64,000 bases of DNA from Methanolobus mangrovi (GCF_031312535.1 NZ_CP133594.1:2461934-2525933), one strand, 5' to 3'; numbered from the stretch's first letter, positions 8,236 to 18,089 are shown. Notes: a model not told the origin generated them from the letters alone. Numbers and translations are program-made.

Positions 8236-11200
8236 ATGCGAAATAAACTCAAATTCATTTTATTTGGATCAATCCTAATTATGCTCACAGGATTGGCATT
8301 AGGATTGCCAGGTCCTGTGACTAGTCTTGCTGAAAGTTCGACAGGTTCTGATTGGATTTTATGGACTTGGATCAATCCAACTGACTCCGATTTCAATCAA
8401 TCTGTGATTTCTATAGATGGTAGTGAGGTAGCCACTGTATCAAATACAACTACCACCTACAATGCAACAGGATTGGCATCTGGTTCACACACTATTTTAA
8501 TTGCTACTACAAATTTTACTGGTGTCCAAGGAGGCACTGCCACCGATGATGCAAGTACTGCATCAGTATCGGACACTACTGGTCCGGCTGCTGTGACCAG
8601 TCTTGCTGAAAGTTCAACAGGTTCTGATTGGATTTTATGGACTTGGACCAACCCAACTGACTCCGATTTCAATCAATCTGTGATTTCTATAGATGGTAGT
8701 GAGGTAGCCACTGTATCAAATACAACTACCACCTACAATGCAACAGGATTGGCATCTGGTTCACACACTATTTTAATTCTTACTAAGGATTTGACTGGCA
8801 ACGATGGAGGCACTGCCACCGATGATGCAAGTACTGCATCAGTATCGGACACTACTGGTCCGGCTGCTGTGACCAGTCTTGCTGAAAGTTCAACAGGTTC
8901 TGATTGGATTTTATGGTCTTGGACCAATCCAACTGACTCCGATTTCAATCAATCTGTGATTTCTATAGATGGTAGTGAGGTAGCCACTGTATCAAATACA
9001 ACTACCACCTACAATGCAACAGGATTGGCATCTGGTTCACACACTATTTTAATTCTTACTAAGGATTTGACTGGCAACGATGGAGGCACCGCCACTGATG
9101 ATGCAAGTGTTGATACTCCTAGCGGACCTGATACAACTGCTCCAGGAAGCGTAACTTCCTTGGAAGTGGATGAGAAAGGAAGCAACTGGATAAAGTGGAC
9201 ATGGACTAACCCAACAGATTCTGATTTTGATTACAGTATGGTTTACATTAATAATGTCTTTATTGAAAATGTATCCACAGAATACTATACAACAGCAAGT
9301 AATCTGAGTGCAAGTACAAGTTACACTATAAAACTCCATACAGTTGATGATTCAGGTAACATCAATACTACTGATGTTACGAATACTACAAGCACATATC
9401 CACAAACATATTCAACGGGTGACCGAATATGGGAAGATGATGGCGAGCACTCATATACATATACTTGGGATGCAAAAAGTTTCTCCGGTTTCTTCTATGA
9501 TCTGGAATCTGGATTGAGTTCTGAAAGTATGACAATATCCGATATTGACAGCTCATTGGGTGACGGTGACATCGTCTATGAGACAAGACCGGTTGAAACT
9601 GATTTCGAGCACAGTGAATGGGGTTCATATCAAATCATAGGTTTCATGGCAGAGAAATACTTTGCAGGATACACTGTTAACACTACAATTGATGGTGTTG
9701 AAGAAGTAAGCATGATGTCTGCAGGTCAGTTATCAAAGATTCTTATTGATGACGACGAGAAAGAGTCCGCATATGCTGGTTCATCACTCACTCTTGAAGA
9801 TGGTTATGAGCTTAACATAGTTGAAGTTGATGTGAATGGTAACAGTGTATTTGTCACCCTTACAAAAGACGGTGATGAGCTGGACAGCGACGTAGTTGCC
9901 GGTGGTAGTGACTATGTCTATAAGGATGACCTCGGCGATGCTGATGATGTTGTAATACTTGCTGTTCACTTCGATGAGGTATTCAGTGGTACGGAAACAA
10001 GTGCTGTTTTCGTTGAAGGTATCTTCCAGATATCCGATGATTACCTTGAACTTGATGATGGGGAAAGTTATGGCGAGATGGAGATTACAAGGATTGATGA
10101 GGATTTAATAGAAATGGAAAATGATGGAACAGTTTCCCTTTCCAAAGGAAAGTCAATCACTCTCATGGGCAAGATTAAGCTCATAGTCGCTGATGACAAT
10201 GATGTTCTCAGGTTTGCTCCCTATGTGGATATGTCAGACCCTGGTACATACGAACTTCGTGGTACTGTCGCAGAAGGCAGTGATAAGCTCACATGGACAC
10301 CATTGAACTTTGAAGGTTTCTACTACGATATTGATGAAGGTATCCAGACAGAAAGACTTGAATTAACATCCATTGACGGCAGGAAAATACCTGCAGGTGC
10401 CCTTGAATATACAAGTACTGCCAAATCCGTTGAATTCGAACATTCCGACTGGGGTAAGTTCGATGTTATAGGTTTCATGGCTGAGAAGTATTTCGCAGGC
10501 TATAATGACAATACAGATGTTGATGGCGTGGATGATGTAAGTCTCATTTCCGATGGCCAGTTGTCCAAGGTCCTGATGGATGAGGATGAAAAGGTTTCAG
10601 TCTATTCAGGTTCATCACTGATTCTTGAAGAAGGCTACACTCTGGACATAGTAGAAGTTGATACAAATGGTGAGCGTGTACTCGTTGAACTGTATCAGGA
10701 CGGGGACGAAGTAGATTCTGGCATTGTATCTTCAGACGCAGATTATGTCTATGAGACAGACCTTGGTGACTCAGATGATGTAGCTCTCATTATAATCCAC
10801 TTTAATGAGGTCTTCAGGGGCAGTGAAAGTAATGCTGTTTTTGTTGAAGGTATCTTCCAGATTTCAGAGGATTACATTACCCTGGAAAGCGGTGACACCT
10901 ATGGTGAGATGGAAGTAGACACCTTTAATGCTGATTCAATCGAGATGAGCAATGAGGATGCTATTTCACTTACAAGGGACAAGGAAATTGAATTGATGGG
11001 TGATGTGGGCATAAAGGTAGCAGACTCAAACACACTCAGATACTATCCTTTTGTTGAAGTAACAACTGCAGCTTCCCAGACACTGGAAATTGATCTGAGC
11101 GCTTCCACCATCACAGAAGGAGACGAAATAACTATCACTGTAACTGCACGTGGTGCATCAATTGGTGATGCTACTATCAAGGTAGAAGGCACAACGATTG

Positions 11201-12015
11201 GAACAACCGACAATGATGGTGAGCTGGATTATACTCCTACAGAAGCAGGCAAACTTGAGATTACAGCTGAGAAGGATGGGTATGCCTCTGGTTCAGAAGA
11301 CCTTGAAGTTATAGATGCTGATGATGAGACCAAGAAGATGAGTATAGAAGTCTCACCTGATGAGGTTTACGAAGGCACATCTATGACTATCTTTGTTCTG
11401 AAAGCCATTGGCGGCGATTCCGTTTCAGGTGCATCAGTCACATTTGATGGCAAGTCTCTTGGTACCACTGATAGTGATGGTACTATAACCTACACTGCAA
11501 CCGAAGCCGGTACTCACAAGCTCATTGCTACTAAATCAGGTCTTCTTGAAGCAGAGCTTGATCTGAAGGTCGCTGAGCTTGCAGCTAATTTTGAGTTCAG
11601 CAACCTGGATATCTCTCCTCTTGAAATAAAGCAGGGTAAAGAAGCTACTATCAGCGTCGACATTGCTAACACGGGTACCGCAGCAGGCGATTATACTGTG
11701 GACCTTAAGATTGATGATGTAGTCGTTGATTCACAGCTTGTAAGTCTCTCTGTTGGTAATTCTACTACAATTGAGTTCACTCATGTAGAGGAAGAGCCCG
11801 GAACATATGAGGTAAAAGTTGGTGACCTTACTACCACCTATGAAGTGTTTGAGAAATCCGGTACTGTATTCTACGTGCTCGGAGCGATCGCACTTGCAGC
11901 AGTGGGTGGGGCAGCCTATCTTTTCACAGCAGGTGGATGGACAGTAGAAATAGCACAGGCAAAAGCAGCTGAAGCAATTGAAGCAGTAAAAGAGTTGATC
12001 GGAAACCTCCGATAA
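8236..12015 (+). CDS. large S-layer family protein with tandem Fn3-like repeats and duplicated S-layer domains
   Basis: A 1259-residue cell-envelope protein. A signal peptide covers about residues 1-24. Three almost identical 92-residue fibronectin-III-like repeats (about 26-301, each holding DWILWTWTNPTDSDF) and one diverged fourth copy (to about 390) follow. Then come two tandem Methanosarcina-type S-layer domains (about 395-665 and 669-940; both contain FMAEKYFAGY). Two Ig/PEGA-like domains (about 945-1115), a CARDB-like domain (to about 1205), one transmembrane helix (about 1212-1235) and an amphipathic tail complete it. Known single-purpose S-layer proteins of this family are about 670 residues, so this is an enlarged paralogue. 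The tail has no PGF-CTERM signal, so archaeosortase processing is unlikely. Confidence 0.92.
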   Translation: MRNKLKFILFGSILIMLTGLALGLPGPVTSLAESSTGSDWILWTWINPTDSDFNQSVISIDGSEVATVSNTTTTYNATGLASGSHTILIATTNFTGVQGGTATDDASTASVSDTTGPAAVTSLAESSTGSDWILWTWTNPTDSDFNQSVISIDGSEVATVSNTTTTYNATGLASGSHTILILTKDLTGNDGGTATDDASTASVSDTTGPAAVTSLAESSTGSDWILWSWTNPTDSDFNQSVISIDGSEVATVSNTTTTYNATGLASGSHTILILTKDLTGNDGGTATDDASVDTPSGPDTTAPGSVTSLEVDEKGSNWIKWTWTNPTDSDFDYSMVYINNVFIENVSTEYYTTASNLSASTSYTIKLHTVDDSGNINTTDVTNTTSTYPQTYSTGDRIWEDDGEHSYTYTWDAKSFSGFFYDLESGLSSESMTISDIDSSLGDGDIVYETRPVETDFEHSEWGSYQIIGFMAEKYFAGYTVNTTIDGVEEVSMMSAGQLSKILIDDDEKESAYAGSSLTLEDGYELNIVEVDVNGNSVFVTLTKDGDELDSDVVAGGSDYVYKDDLGDADDVVILAVHFDEVFSGTETSAVFVEGIFQISDDYLELDDGESYGEMEITRIDEDLIEMENDGTVSLSKGKSITLMGKIKLIVADDNDVLRFAPYVDMSDPGTYELRGTVAEGSDKLTWTPLNFEGFYYDIDEGIQTERLELTSIDGRKIPAGALEYTSTAKSVEFEHSDWGKFDVIGFMAEKYFAGYNDNTDVDGVDDVSLISDGQLSKVLMDEDEKVSVYSGSSLILEEGYTLDIVEVDTNGERVLVELYQDGDEVDSGIVSSDADYVYETDLGDSDDVALIIIHFNEVFRGSESNAVFVEGIFQISEDYITLESGDTYGEMEVDTFNADSIEMSNEDAISLTRDKEIELMGDVGIKVADSNTLRYYPFVEVTTAASQTLEIDLSASTITEGDEITITVTARGASIGDATIKVEGTTIGTTDNDGELDYTPTEAGKLEITAEKDGYASGSEDLEVIDADDETKKMSIEVSPDEVYEGTSMTIFVLKAIGGDSVSGASVTFDGKSLGTTDSDGTITYTATEAGTHKLIATKSGLLEAELDLKVAELAANFEFSNLDISPLEIKQGKEATISVDIANTGTAAGDYTVDLKIDDVVVDSQLVSLSVGNSTTIEFTHVEEEPGTYEVKVGDLTTTYEVFEKSGTVFYVLGAIALAAVGGAAYLFTAGGWTVEIAQAKAAEAIEAVKELIGNLR
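8311..9138 (+). repeat. three tandem 276-bp direct repeats inside the S-layer gene
   Basis: The string TCTTGCTGAAAGTTC recurs at 8325, 8601 and 8877, exactly 276 bases apart, so each unit encodes 92 residues in frame. Copies 2 and 3 differ at only a few bases. Copy 1 differs from them mainly in one block of about 30 bases near 8500-8530. A fourth unit (about 9139-9400) is recognisable only as protein. Near identity, including at silent positions, implies recent duplication or gene conversion. Confidence 0.95.
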
Positions 12016-12032
12016 CTCTTTTTATCTTATTT

Positions 12033-12560
12033 TTAACTTATTTTTTTTGCCACAAGCTCTATAGCTTCTAAAAGACTGTTCTTTGGCATTATTGTGGCAA
12101 CAGGTATTCTCAGTATTTTCTCAACTGTGGGACTTACTATTGGTGCACATACCAGCGCCTTTGCTCCATCTCTTTCAGCACGAACTGCAGCGATTATGGC
12201 CTCTTCCATAGAGGTTGCTGAGTATTCCCTGATTGTGCAAAGACTTCCGCATATCTTTCTTTTAGTCTCACTGATGTTATCAAGTACTGGCCTGGCAGCA
12301 ATAACAGCAATGAACTCACCTTTTTCAGAACCTTCAAGTTTCTTAACCGTTTTTATTATGTGTCTCAGTGTTTTCACATTTGGTTCCCGTTTTCCGGACA
12401 TAATTTTATAAAGAGTACTGGCAGGAATGCCTGCATTCTCGGCAAACTCTGCCATATTCATATTCAGTTCTTCCTTTATCGTATTGGAAAGAATTTTCCT
12501 GAAACTCTCGTCAGATTCAAAAACAGCATCTATTATTTTATCAGCAGCACTCATGTCCAC
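12033..12560 (-). CDS. HTH transcriptional regulator with C-terminal ligand-type domain
   Basis: A 175-residue predicted DNA-binding protein. Residues 20-75 form an XRE/lambda-repressor-like helix-turn-helix (MAEFAENAGIPASTLYKIMSGKREPN). The C-terminal half (about 85-175) is an alpha/beta domain of the type seen in a conserved methanogen regulator family, with a faint resemblance to PrpR-N sensor domains (ALVCAPIVSPTVEKIL); its ligand is unknown. It is transcribed divergently from the ABC transporter at 12708-15409, the usual arrangement for a local regulator, but no operator is obvious in the 147-base gap. Confidence 0.8.
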   Translation of the reverse strand: MDMSAADKIIDAVFESDESFRKILSNTIKEELNMNMAEFAENAGIPASTLYKIMSGKREPNVKTLRHIIKTVKKLEGSEKGEFIAVIAARPVLDNISETKRKICGSLCTIREYSATSMEEAIIAAVRAERDGAKALVCAPIVSPTVEKILRIPVATIMPKNSLLEAIELVAKKIS

Positions 12561-12643
12561 ACACGCCTGTACTTTTTAATGCCCTATTAAGGTAAAGGTA
12601 TCTCATCAATTAATACTTTTAGACCATCGCATCCCTTAAATGT

Positions 12644-12663
12644 AGAAATATATATAATATATT
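12644..12663 (+). promoter_or_regulatory. TATA box of the ABC transporter operon
   Basis: AAATATATATAATATATTGA lies about 50 bases upstream of the GTG start of the substrate-binding protein and is the strongest TATA-like element in the divergent gap. Confidence 0.5.
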
Positions 12664-12707
12664 GAATCGTGCCTTTAAATTATCTATCTATTACTCAAGG
12701 TGGTAAT

Positions 12708-13733
12708 GTGAATTACAAACAGACAATCAAATTAACTTCCACTTTATTCTTTGTCTTTGCTCTGATAGCAGCAGTATTCATCTCCGGATGTACTGAACAA
12801 CCAACAGAGCAGGAAGAGGGACAGGCAGCAACAATCACAGAACTCACGTTTGGTTACCAGCCAAGCACTCATCAGATAGCATACATCACTGCAAGAGATA
12901 AAGGCTGGTGGGCCGAAGATCTTGCACCTTACGGAATAGTGGAGATCAATGACAATCTCTTCCCTACCGGAGCACCTGAAATGCAGTCCATGCTTGCAGG
13001 AGATATCGATGTTGCATATGTCGGTGCAGCACCTGTCATTTCAGCTCTTGCAAGTGGTCTGGATGCAAAGATCGTAGCTGCAGTCCAGATACAGGGTTCA
13101 GATATTGTACTTCGCACCGAGCTTCCTTATGAAAGCCCTGAAGATCTCAGAGGACTTAAAATTGCAACATTCCCTCCGGGAACAATTCAGGATACTCTAC
13201 TTAAGAACTGGTTGAAAGAGAACGGTATTGACCCTGAAGAAGATGTAGAGATCCTTGGTATGGGTCCGGGAGATGCAATGACAGCTATTTCTGCAGGACA
13301 GGTTGATGCAGTTTTCCTTCCACACCCAGCTCCGGCAATGATCGAAAGTGAAGGTACAGGCAGGTCAGTTGTATCATCCGGTGAAATGCTTCAGGATCAT
13401 GCATGTTGTGTTGTTGCAGTAAGTGGTGAGCTTATAAGAGAACACCCTGACATAGTTCAGCAGATCGTAGAAACTCATGTACGTGCAACCGAATACAATT
13501 CTGAGAATCTGGATGAAGCAGCACAGATATTTGCAGATGACCAGGATTGGGATGTAGAACTGGTAAAGCAGTCACTTAATGAATGGGATGGTACATGGGT
13601 TGCAGATCCAAATCTCATAATCAACTCCACTGTGGACTATGCACAGGTGCAGTATGAACTGGGATATATCAGCACCCCTCTTACACAGGATGACATATTT
13701 GATCTGAGCTTCTATGAAGCTCTAGATCAATAA
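12708..13733 (+). CDS. ABC transporter substrate-binding lipoprotein (nitrate/sulfonate/taurine family)
   Basis: Extracytoplasmic binding protein of the NrtA/SsuA/TauA type. I chose the GTG at 12708 because AAGGTGG (12697-12703) sits just before it and it gives a clean lipoprotein signal: N-terminal NYKQTIK, a hydrophobic core and lipobox FISGC. An upstream in-frame GTG at 12669 would put 13 extra residues before the signal. The mature part has the family pattern: FGYQPSTHQ at the start, PEMQSMLAGDIDVAYVGAAPV, the hinge strand LRGLKIATFPPGT, and GQVDAVFLPHP. The substrate cannot be read from sequence; sulfonate, taurine or a related anion are possibilities. It forms an operon with the permease and ATPase that follow. 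Confidence 0.9.
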   Translation: MNYKQTIKLTSTLFFVFALIAAVFISGCTEQPTEQEEGQAATITELTFGYQPSTHQIAYITARDKGWWAEDLAPYGIVEINDNLFPTGAPEMQSMLAGDIDVAYVGAAPVISALASGLDAKIVAAVQIQGSDIVLRTELPYESPEDLRGLKIATFPPGTIQDTLLKNWLKENGIDPEEDVEILGMGPGDAMTAISAGQVDAVFLPHPAPAMIESEGTGRSVVSSGEMLQDHACCVVAVSGELIREHPDIVQQIVETHVRATEYNSENLDEAAQIFADDQDWDVELVKQSLNEWDGTWVADPNLIINSTVDYAQVQYELGYISTPLTQDDIFDLSFYEALDQ

Positions 13734-13822
13734 TTTTTCTTTTTTTTGATACTAATTTAAATAATAAGTAGGCATTTCTATTCTCATTCCGGAGTTCTTT
13801 ATCTCCACTAACCGGAGGAATT

Positions 13823-14650
13823 ATGATAAAAAAACATCTTCAGGCCCTGAGTGAAAAAAGTGTGGAAATAGTATCTATAATCTCTGCGGTCATTCTCTGG
13901 CAACTCATAGCTGTTTACATTGTGCAGAACAAATTTTACCTGCCAAGTTTTACAGATGTTACTTTTGCATTCCTGGAAATTATAGCAAAAGATGCAAAAT
14001 TAAGTTTCCTTGGTCTGGATTACCAACTTCCGGTCTTACTTGTAGACCTTCTTTATAGTCTTATGCATTTCTGGATAGGTCTGCTTTCTGCACTTATAAT
14101 TGGCATTCCTGTAGGGATGATAATGGGATGGTTCCGCACGATCGATCGTATAGTCGATCCTTTGATAGAGATCATTCGCCCTATTCCGCCACTTGCCTGG
14201 ATTCCCTTTGCCATCATATGGATTGGTCTCAATCCTCTTGCAGCAGGTTTTCTAATATTTATCGGTGCTGTCTTTCCAATTATAATAAACACTTTTACGG
14301 GTTTTAAGAGCGTCTCCCGCGTTTATGTGGAGGCGGCAAAGGTGTTGGGCTGTAACACTGACCGTGAATTGATCAGATATGTGGCTCTTCCTTATGCACT
14401 TCCTTCAATTGCTGCTGGTATCAGGATTGCCATGGGAGTTGGCTGGATGTGTCTCGTTGCCGCAGAAATGTTCGGTGTAAGCAGAAACGGTCTTGGTTAC
14501 AAGATATGGCACCATTATTATCTGCACAACATGGACCTTGTACTTGTGTACATGCTGATACTTGGTTTCCTTGGATTGCTCATTGACAGGTTGCTGCGTT
14601 ATTATGTAGATGGAAAGCTACTCAAATGGCGTAAAGGAGTCGTGATATAA
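13823..14650 (+). CDS. ABC transporter permease (SsuC/TauC/NrtB family)
   Basis: A 275-residue inner-membrane permease with about six transmembrane helices. The first is at about residues 15-35 (IVSIISAVILWQLIAVYIV). The EAA loop that contacts the ATPase is visible near residue 170 (YVEAAKVLGCNTDRELIRYVALPYALP). This matches the BPD-transp-1 family of nitrate, sulfonate and taurine importers. A ribosome binding site CCGGAGG precedes the ATG. Its stop is directly followed by the ATG of the ATPase gene. Confidence 0.92.
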   Translation: MIKKHLQALSEKSVEIVSIISAVILWQLIAVYIVQNKFYLPSFTDVTFAFLEIIAKDAKLSFLGLDYQLPVLLVDLLYSLMHFWIGLLSALIIGIPVGMIMGWFRTIDRIVDPLIEIIRPIPPLAWIPFAIIWIGLNPLAAGFLIFIGAVFPIIINTFTGFKSVSRVYVEAAKVLGCNTDRELIRYVALPYALPSIAAGIRIAMGVGWMCLVAAEMFGVSRNGLGYKIWHHYYLHNMDLVLVYMLILGFLGLLIDRLLRYYVDGKLLKWRKGVVI

Positions 14651-15409
14651 ATGGGAACGGTAAAAGTAAGAAATGTTTCCCGTAAGTTCATAAAAGATGG
14701 TGATAGCTCCACACTTGCACTGGACAATGTCAGTCTGGAGGTGGCCGATAAGGAGTTTGTATGCTTTATAGGTCCTTCTGGTTGTGGAAAAACGACTTTG
14801 CTCAGGATAATATCAGGTCTGGATAAACCTGATAGTGGTGAACTCTATCTGGATGACAAGAAAATAGACTCCCCTGGTCCGGATAGGGGAATGGTTTTCC
14901 AGGAATATTCACTCTTTCCCTGGAAATCGGTGATCGATAACATTATCTTTGGTCCGATCATGGGCGGTGCTAAAAAGAAAGATGCGCTTGAAGCCGCTGA
15001 AAAATACCTTGAACTGGTTGGACTCCAGCAATTCAGGAACAGCTATCCATATGAGTTGTCAGGCGGCATGAAGCAAAGGGTGGCTATCGCAAGAGCTCTT
15101 GCAAACGAACCTTCCGTTCTGCTGATGGATGAACCTTTTGGGGCACTGGATGCTCAGACACGCAATATTCTCCAGCAGGAATTACTGGAAATATGGCAAA
15201 AAAAACACATTACGATCCTGTTTGTCACGCACAGTGTGGATGAGGCAGTGTTCCTGGCTGATAAAATAGTGTTGATGAGTGCACGTCCTGGAAAAATAAA
15301 GGAAATAATCAAGGTAGATCTTCCAAGGCCTCGTGAGAGAACAAGCCTTGAAGCAAATTTACTTCGTGACAGGATATTGAAGTCTCTCCTGAAGGAACAA
15401 GGTAAATAA
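14651..15409 (+). CDS. ABC transporter ATP-binding protein (SsuB/TauB/NrtD family)
   Basis: The 252-residue ATPase subunit of the importer encoded just upstream. Walker A GPSGCGKTT is near residue 40, the Q-loop FQEYSLFPW near 84, the ABC signature LSGGMKQR near 138, Walker B VLLMDEPFGALD near 158 and the switch His in FVTHSVDEA near 195. The ribosome binding site AAAGGAG lies inside the end of the permease gene. The three genes form a complete importer with one binding protein, one permease and one ATPase. Confidence 0.93.
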   Translation: MGTVKVRNVSRKFIKDGDSSTLALDNVSLEVADKEFVCFIGPSGCGKTTLLRIISGLDKPDSGELYLDDKKIDSPGPDRGMVFQEYSLFPWKSVIDNIIFGPIMGGAKKKDALEAAEKYLELVGLQQFRNSYPYELSGGMKQRVAIARALANEPSVLLMDEPFGALDAQTRNILQQELLEIWQKKHITILFVTHSVDEAVFLADKIVLMSARPGKIKEIIKVDLPRPRERTSLEANLLRDRILKSLLKEQGK

Positions 15410-15421
15410 TTATTTTTGCGT

Positions 15422-15853
15422 TCATTCCGAACGCACAATTACTTTAGTTCCTGATTCTATTTCCTTTATACTGACTTTTCCGACAAGTTCCATTGTGCTG
15501 CTTGCCTTTGCAGATTTTATTTTGCAGCCGGGGCGTACAAGCATTTCTTTTCCTGCAACAGCAGAACCATTTATCTCAACAGTATCTAATATCCTAAGTT
15601 CACCCGACACTTCGACATTACCTTTGATCTCTGAGTTTGAACCTATGATAGCCTCATCTGCTTTTATATTTCCTTTCACAAAAGTTCCTTTTCCAAGTTT
15701 CAGGATCCCTTTCACATTTAGATCCTTCCAGAAATTAGAACCTGCTCCAACTATGAAGTTCCCATCAATGTTGGTATCTTCTTCAAAGTAGCTCTTTTTG
15801 CCGGCAATAAAAGTATTGGAATCCTCATGATATTTTATTGAATTTTCACTCAT
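15422..15853 (-). CDS. bactofilin/polymer-forming cytoskeletal family protein
   Basis: A 143-residue protein made of short beta-helix-type repeats (NIDGNFIVGAGS, VKGNIKADEAIIGS, EIKGNVEVSGELRI), the pattern of the DUF583/bactofilin family. Bacterial members form filaments; the archaeal role is unknown. No signal peptide or membrane segment is seen. It converges with the ABC ATPase gene with 12 bases between the stops. A longer paralogue lies at about 55100-56006. Confidence 0.8.
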   Translation of the reverse strand: MSENSIKYHEDSNTFIAGKKSYFEEDTNIDGNFIVGAGSNFWKDLNVKGILKLGKGTFVKGNIKADEAIIGSNSEIKGNVEVSGELRILDTVEINGSAVAGKEMLVRPGCKIKSAKASSTMELVGKVSIKEIESGTKVIVRSE

Positions 15854-16095
15854 CTTAGGTCACTCTGTCTACTTCAATAGTTCCTTGTGATTATAAATGC
15901 TACTCAAAAGGTCAGTATTCTATTTCAATTCTAAGTATGAATTCAGTTTTAACTATTATTTTTTTATTAGGGTTTATATACAATAAGAAATCAAATACTA
16001 AATATTATATATTATACTTCCAATATAATTACATGCATCTGGGTATTATCAATGTAGATTCTCTACAATGTTTTGTCCGGTTCATAGGTGTATAG
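15854..16095. promoter_or_regulatory. divergent promoter region between the bactofilin-like gene and the histidine kinase
   Basis: This AT-rich gap holds no gene. On the plus strand TTTATATAC at about 15974-15982 is a good TATA box for the kinase, giving a leader of about 90 bases that ends in the ribosome binding site AGGTG at 16086-16090. Confidence 0.45.
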
Positions 16096-18087
16096 ATGGC
16101 CACAAAAAAAGAAACACTCGATTTTTCGGATAACGAGAGTGATAACTCTCACACTAAAGAGGATTCGGTCCGGATACTCGGTACTGAAATACCTTTTTCT
16201 GAAATTGAGCGTTCACAGTTTTTTTTTGACCTTCTGGATTCCTTTATACTTGTAATTGATGAGAATGACCGGATAATTCTGGCAAACAAAAAGGCACGAA
16301 GGTTTTTCGGTTTCGATGAAAAAGACATCTCAAATGAAATATTTTCAGACCTATGTATTCAGGAATGTGAAAAAGAAGATGTTCTCTCATTTTTCTCATC
16401 GGTTCTATCAGATGATGGTGCCGAGCCAAGAATCCTGGAAACATCAATTATGGGGTATGACAGGATACCAAAAACCTTTCTTCTAAATACTAGCTTGTTG
16501 AAGGATACAATATCTTCGGATAAGGCACTTCTTTTATCCTGTACTGATATTCAGGAAAAAAAAGACCTTGAAATGGAGTTACTCTTCGATACTGAAATGA
16601 TTTTTTCTCATCTGGATTCTATTCCTTATGCGTTGGTGCTTTCTGATTACACCGGAATGATTACTTTCTGGAACAAGAACGCCAGTAAACTCTTCGGATA
16701 TGGTAGGGACGAGATGCTCGGGAAGCCCATTGGTATGATAATGCCCAAAAGATATCGTAAGGCACACGAAGGATGGAATGAGGTTATATCCATTGGTAAG
16801 TCTCCCGTAGTGGGAAAAATAATAGAAGTAACTGGTTTGCGTAAAGATGGTACGGAATTCCCTTTAGAACTGGCTATCACAACAACAAGGCTGAAGGGTG
16901 AGGTTTTCCACGGTGCTATCATCAATGATATCTCCAAAAGAAAAATGAAAGAAAGATTAACGCTCATTGCCAAGAACAAATATCGCATGATGTTTGAAAA
17001 ATCCCCATTGGGTATTTTCCATTTTGATGAGAAAGGTGTCATTACCCAATGCAACGAAAACCTTGTGAAGATCATGGGCGTGCCAGAAGAAAGTGTTATC
17101 TCCAACGTTATCGGTTTCAATATCGTAGAATCATTTGATGATGATAACTCTATCAAAAAAGCCATTATGCAGGTACTTGCAGGAATTCCTGCAAGTTATG
17201 AGGATGACTTCTGCTCTCCTTTCTCCGATAAAGTAATTCCTATCAAAGCAGAATTCAGCCCGGTCATATCAGATGAGGGAAAGTTCATGGGCGGTGTATG
17301 TGTCGTTGAAGATTTCACCGAACGCAAAGCCGCAGAAAAAGCCCTGAACCAGTATGCTCAAGATCTTGCAAAGGCTAATGAGGAACTAAAGTCCCTTGAC
17401 AGGATGAAAGATGAATTCCTTTCAAACCTGAGGCATGAACTAAAGACTCCACTTATCCCAATTAAAGGATACAGTGAACTGATGTATGAGGAAGCACTGG
17501 GTGAACTGAACCAAAAGCAAAAAGATGCCATGGAAAAGGTAATGCTCAGTTCTGAAAGATTGAAGAGGCTTATCGATTCTCTGCTCTACGTCAGTATAAC
17601 CGAAGGTGGAAATGTTGAATACACTTTCCTTCCTCTCAGGATATCCGAGGTAATAGATGCTGCAATACATGATCGGTCTCCAGAGATTACCAGTAAAGGG
17701 CATGAAATTGAAAAGTTAATTCCTTCTGATATACCACTTATAGAAGGTGACCTGGATTATCTTGAAGAGGTATTCGTAAACATAATTGACAATTCAGTGA
17801 AGTTCACCCCGGAAAGTGGGAAAATATCAATCTCTGTCACTTTGCAGGATAACAGTAAGATACACATACAGATAAGTGATAATGGGATTGGTATTTCCGA
17901 GAAGAATCTTCCTCATATATTCAACAGATTCTATCAGGCCGATGGTTCCTCAACGCGTAAGTATGGGGGCAATGGTCTTGGTCTTTACATATGCAAAAAG
18001 ATCATTGTGGCGCACAAAGGGGACATGTGGGCCGATAGCAAAGAAGGAAAAGGAACTTCCATTCACATACTTTTGCCTGTAAAATAG
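16096..18087 (+). CDS. cytoplasmic PAS-domain sensor histidine kinase
   Basis: A 663-residue sensor kinase with no transmembrane segment. Three PAS domains occupy about residues 40-155, 165-290 and 295-415; the second contains ITFWNKNASKLFGY, typical of PAS. A HisKA dimerisation domain carries the phospho-accepting His near residue 447 in LRHELKTPL. The HATPase domain shows the N-box NIIDNSVKFT, G1 DNGIGI and G2 GGNGLGLYI. No response-regulator gene is adjacent, as is common for methanogen kinases. The signal is unknown: no heme-binding residue can be assigned by eye. Confidence 0.93.
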   Translation: MATKKETLDFSDNESDNSHTKEDSVRILGTEIPFSEIERSQFFFDLLDSFILVIDENDRIILANKKARRFFGFDEKDISNEIFSDLCIQECEKEDVLSFFSSVLSDDGAEPRILETSIMGYDRIPKTFLLNTSLLKDTISSDKALLLSCTDIQEKKDLEMELLFDTEMIFSHLDSIPYALVLSDYTGMITFWNKNASKLFGYGRDEMLGKPIGMIMPKRYRKAHEGWNEVISIGKSPVVGKIIEVTGLRKDGTEFPLELAITTTRLKGEVFHGAIINDISKRKMKERLTLIAKNKYRMMFEKSPLGIFHFDEKGVITQCNENLVKIMGVPEESVISNVIGFNIVESFDDDNSIKKAIMQVLAGIPASYEDDFCSPFSDKVIPIKAEFSPVISDEGKFMGGVCVVEDFTERKAAEKALNQYAQDLAKANEELKSLDRMKDEFLSNLRHELKTPLIPIKGYSELMYEEALGELNQKQKDAMEKVMLSSERLKRLIDSLLYVSITEGGNVEYTFLPLRISEVIDAAIHDRSPEITSKGHEIEKLIPSDIPLIEGDLDYLEEVFVNIIDNSVKFTPESGKISISVTLQDNSKIHIQISDNGIGISEKNLPHIFNRFYQADGSSTRKYGGNGLGLYICKKIIVAHKGDMWADSKEGKGTSIHILLPVK

Positions 18088-18089
18088 TT

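Noticed and set aside
8457-8948. Two near-identical 71-codon minus-strand frames inside the S-layer gene
   Set aside because: They are shadows of the 276-bp repeats on the coding strand; no ribosome binding sites, and the plus-strand frame is clearly real.
11860-12015. PGF-CTERM archaeosortase signal at the S-layer C-terminus
   Set aside because: The tail has a membrane helix but neither the PGF motif before it nor an immediate basic end; a further 25-residue helix follows.
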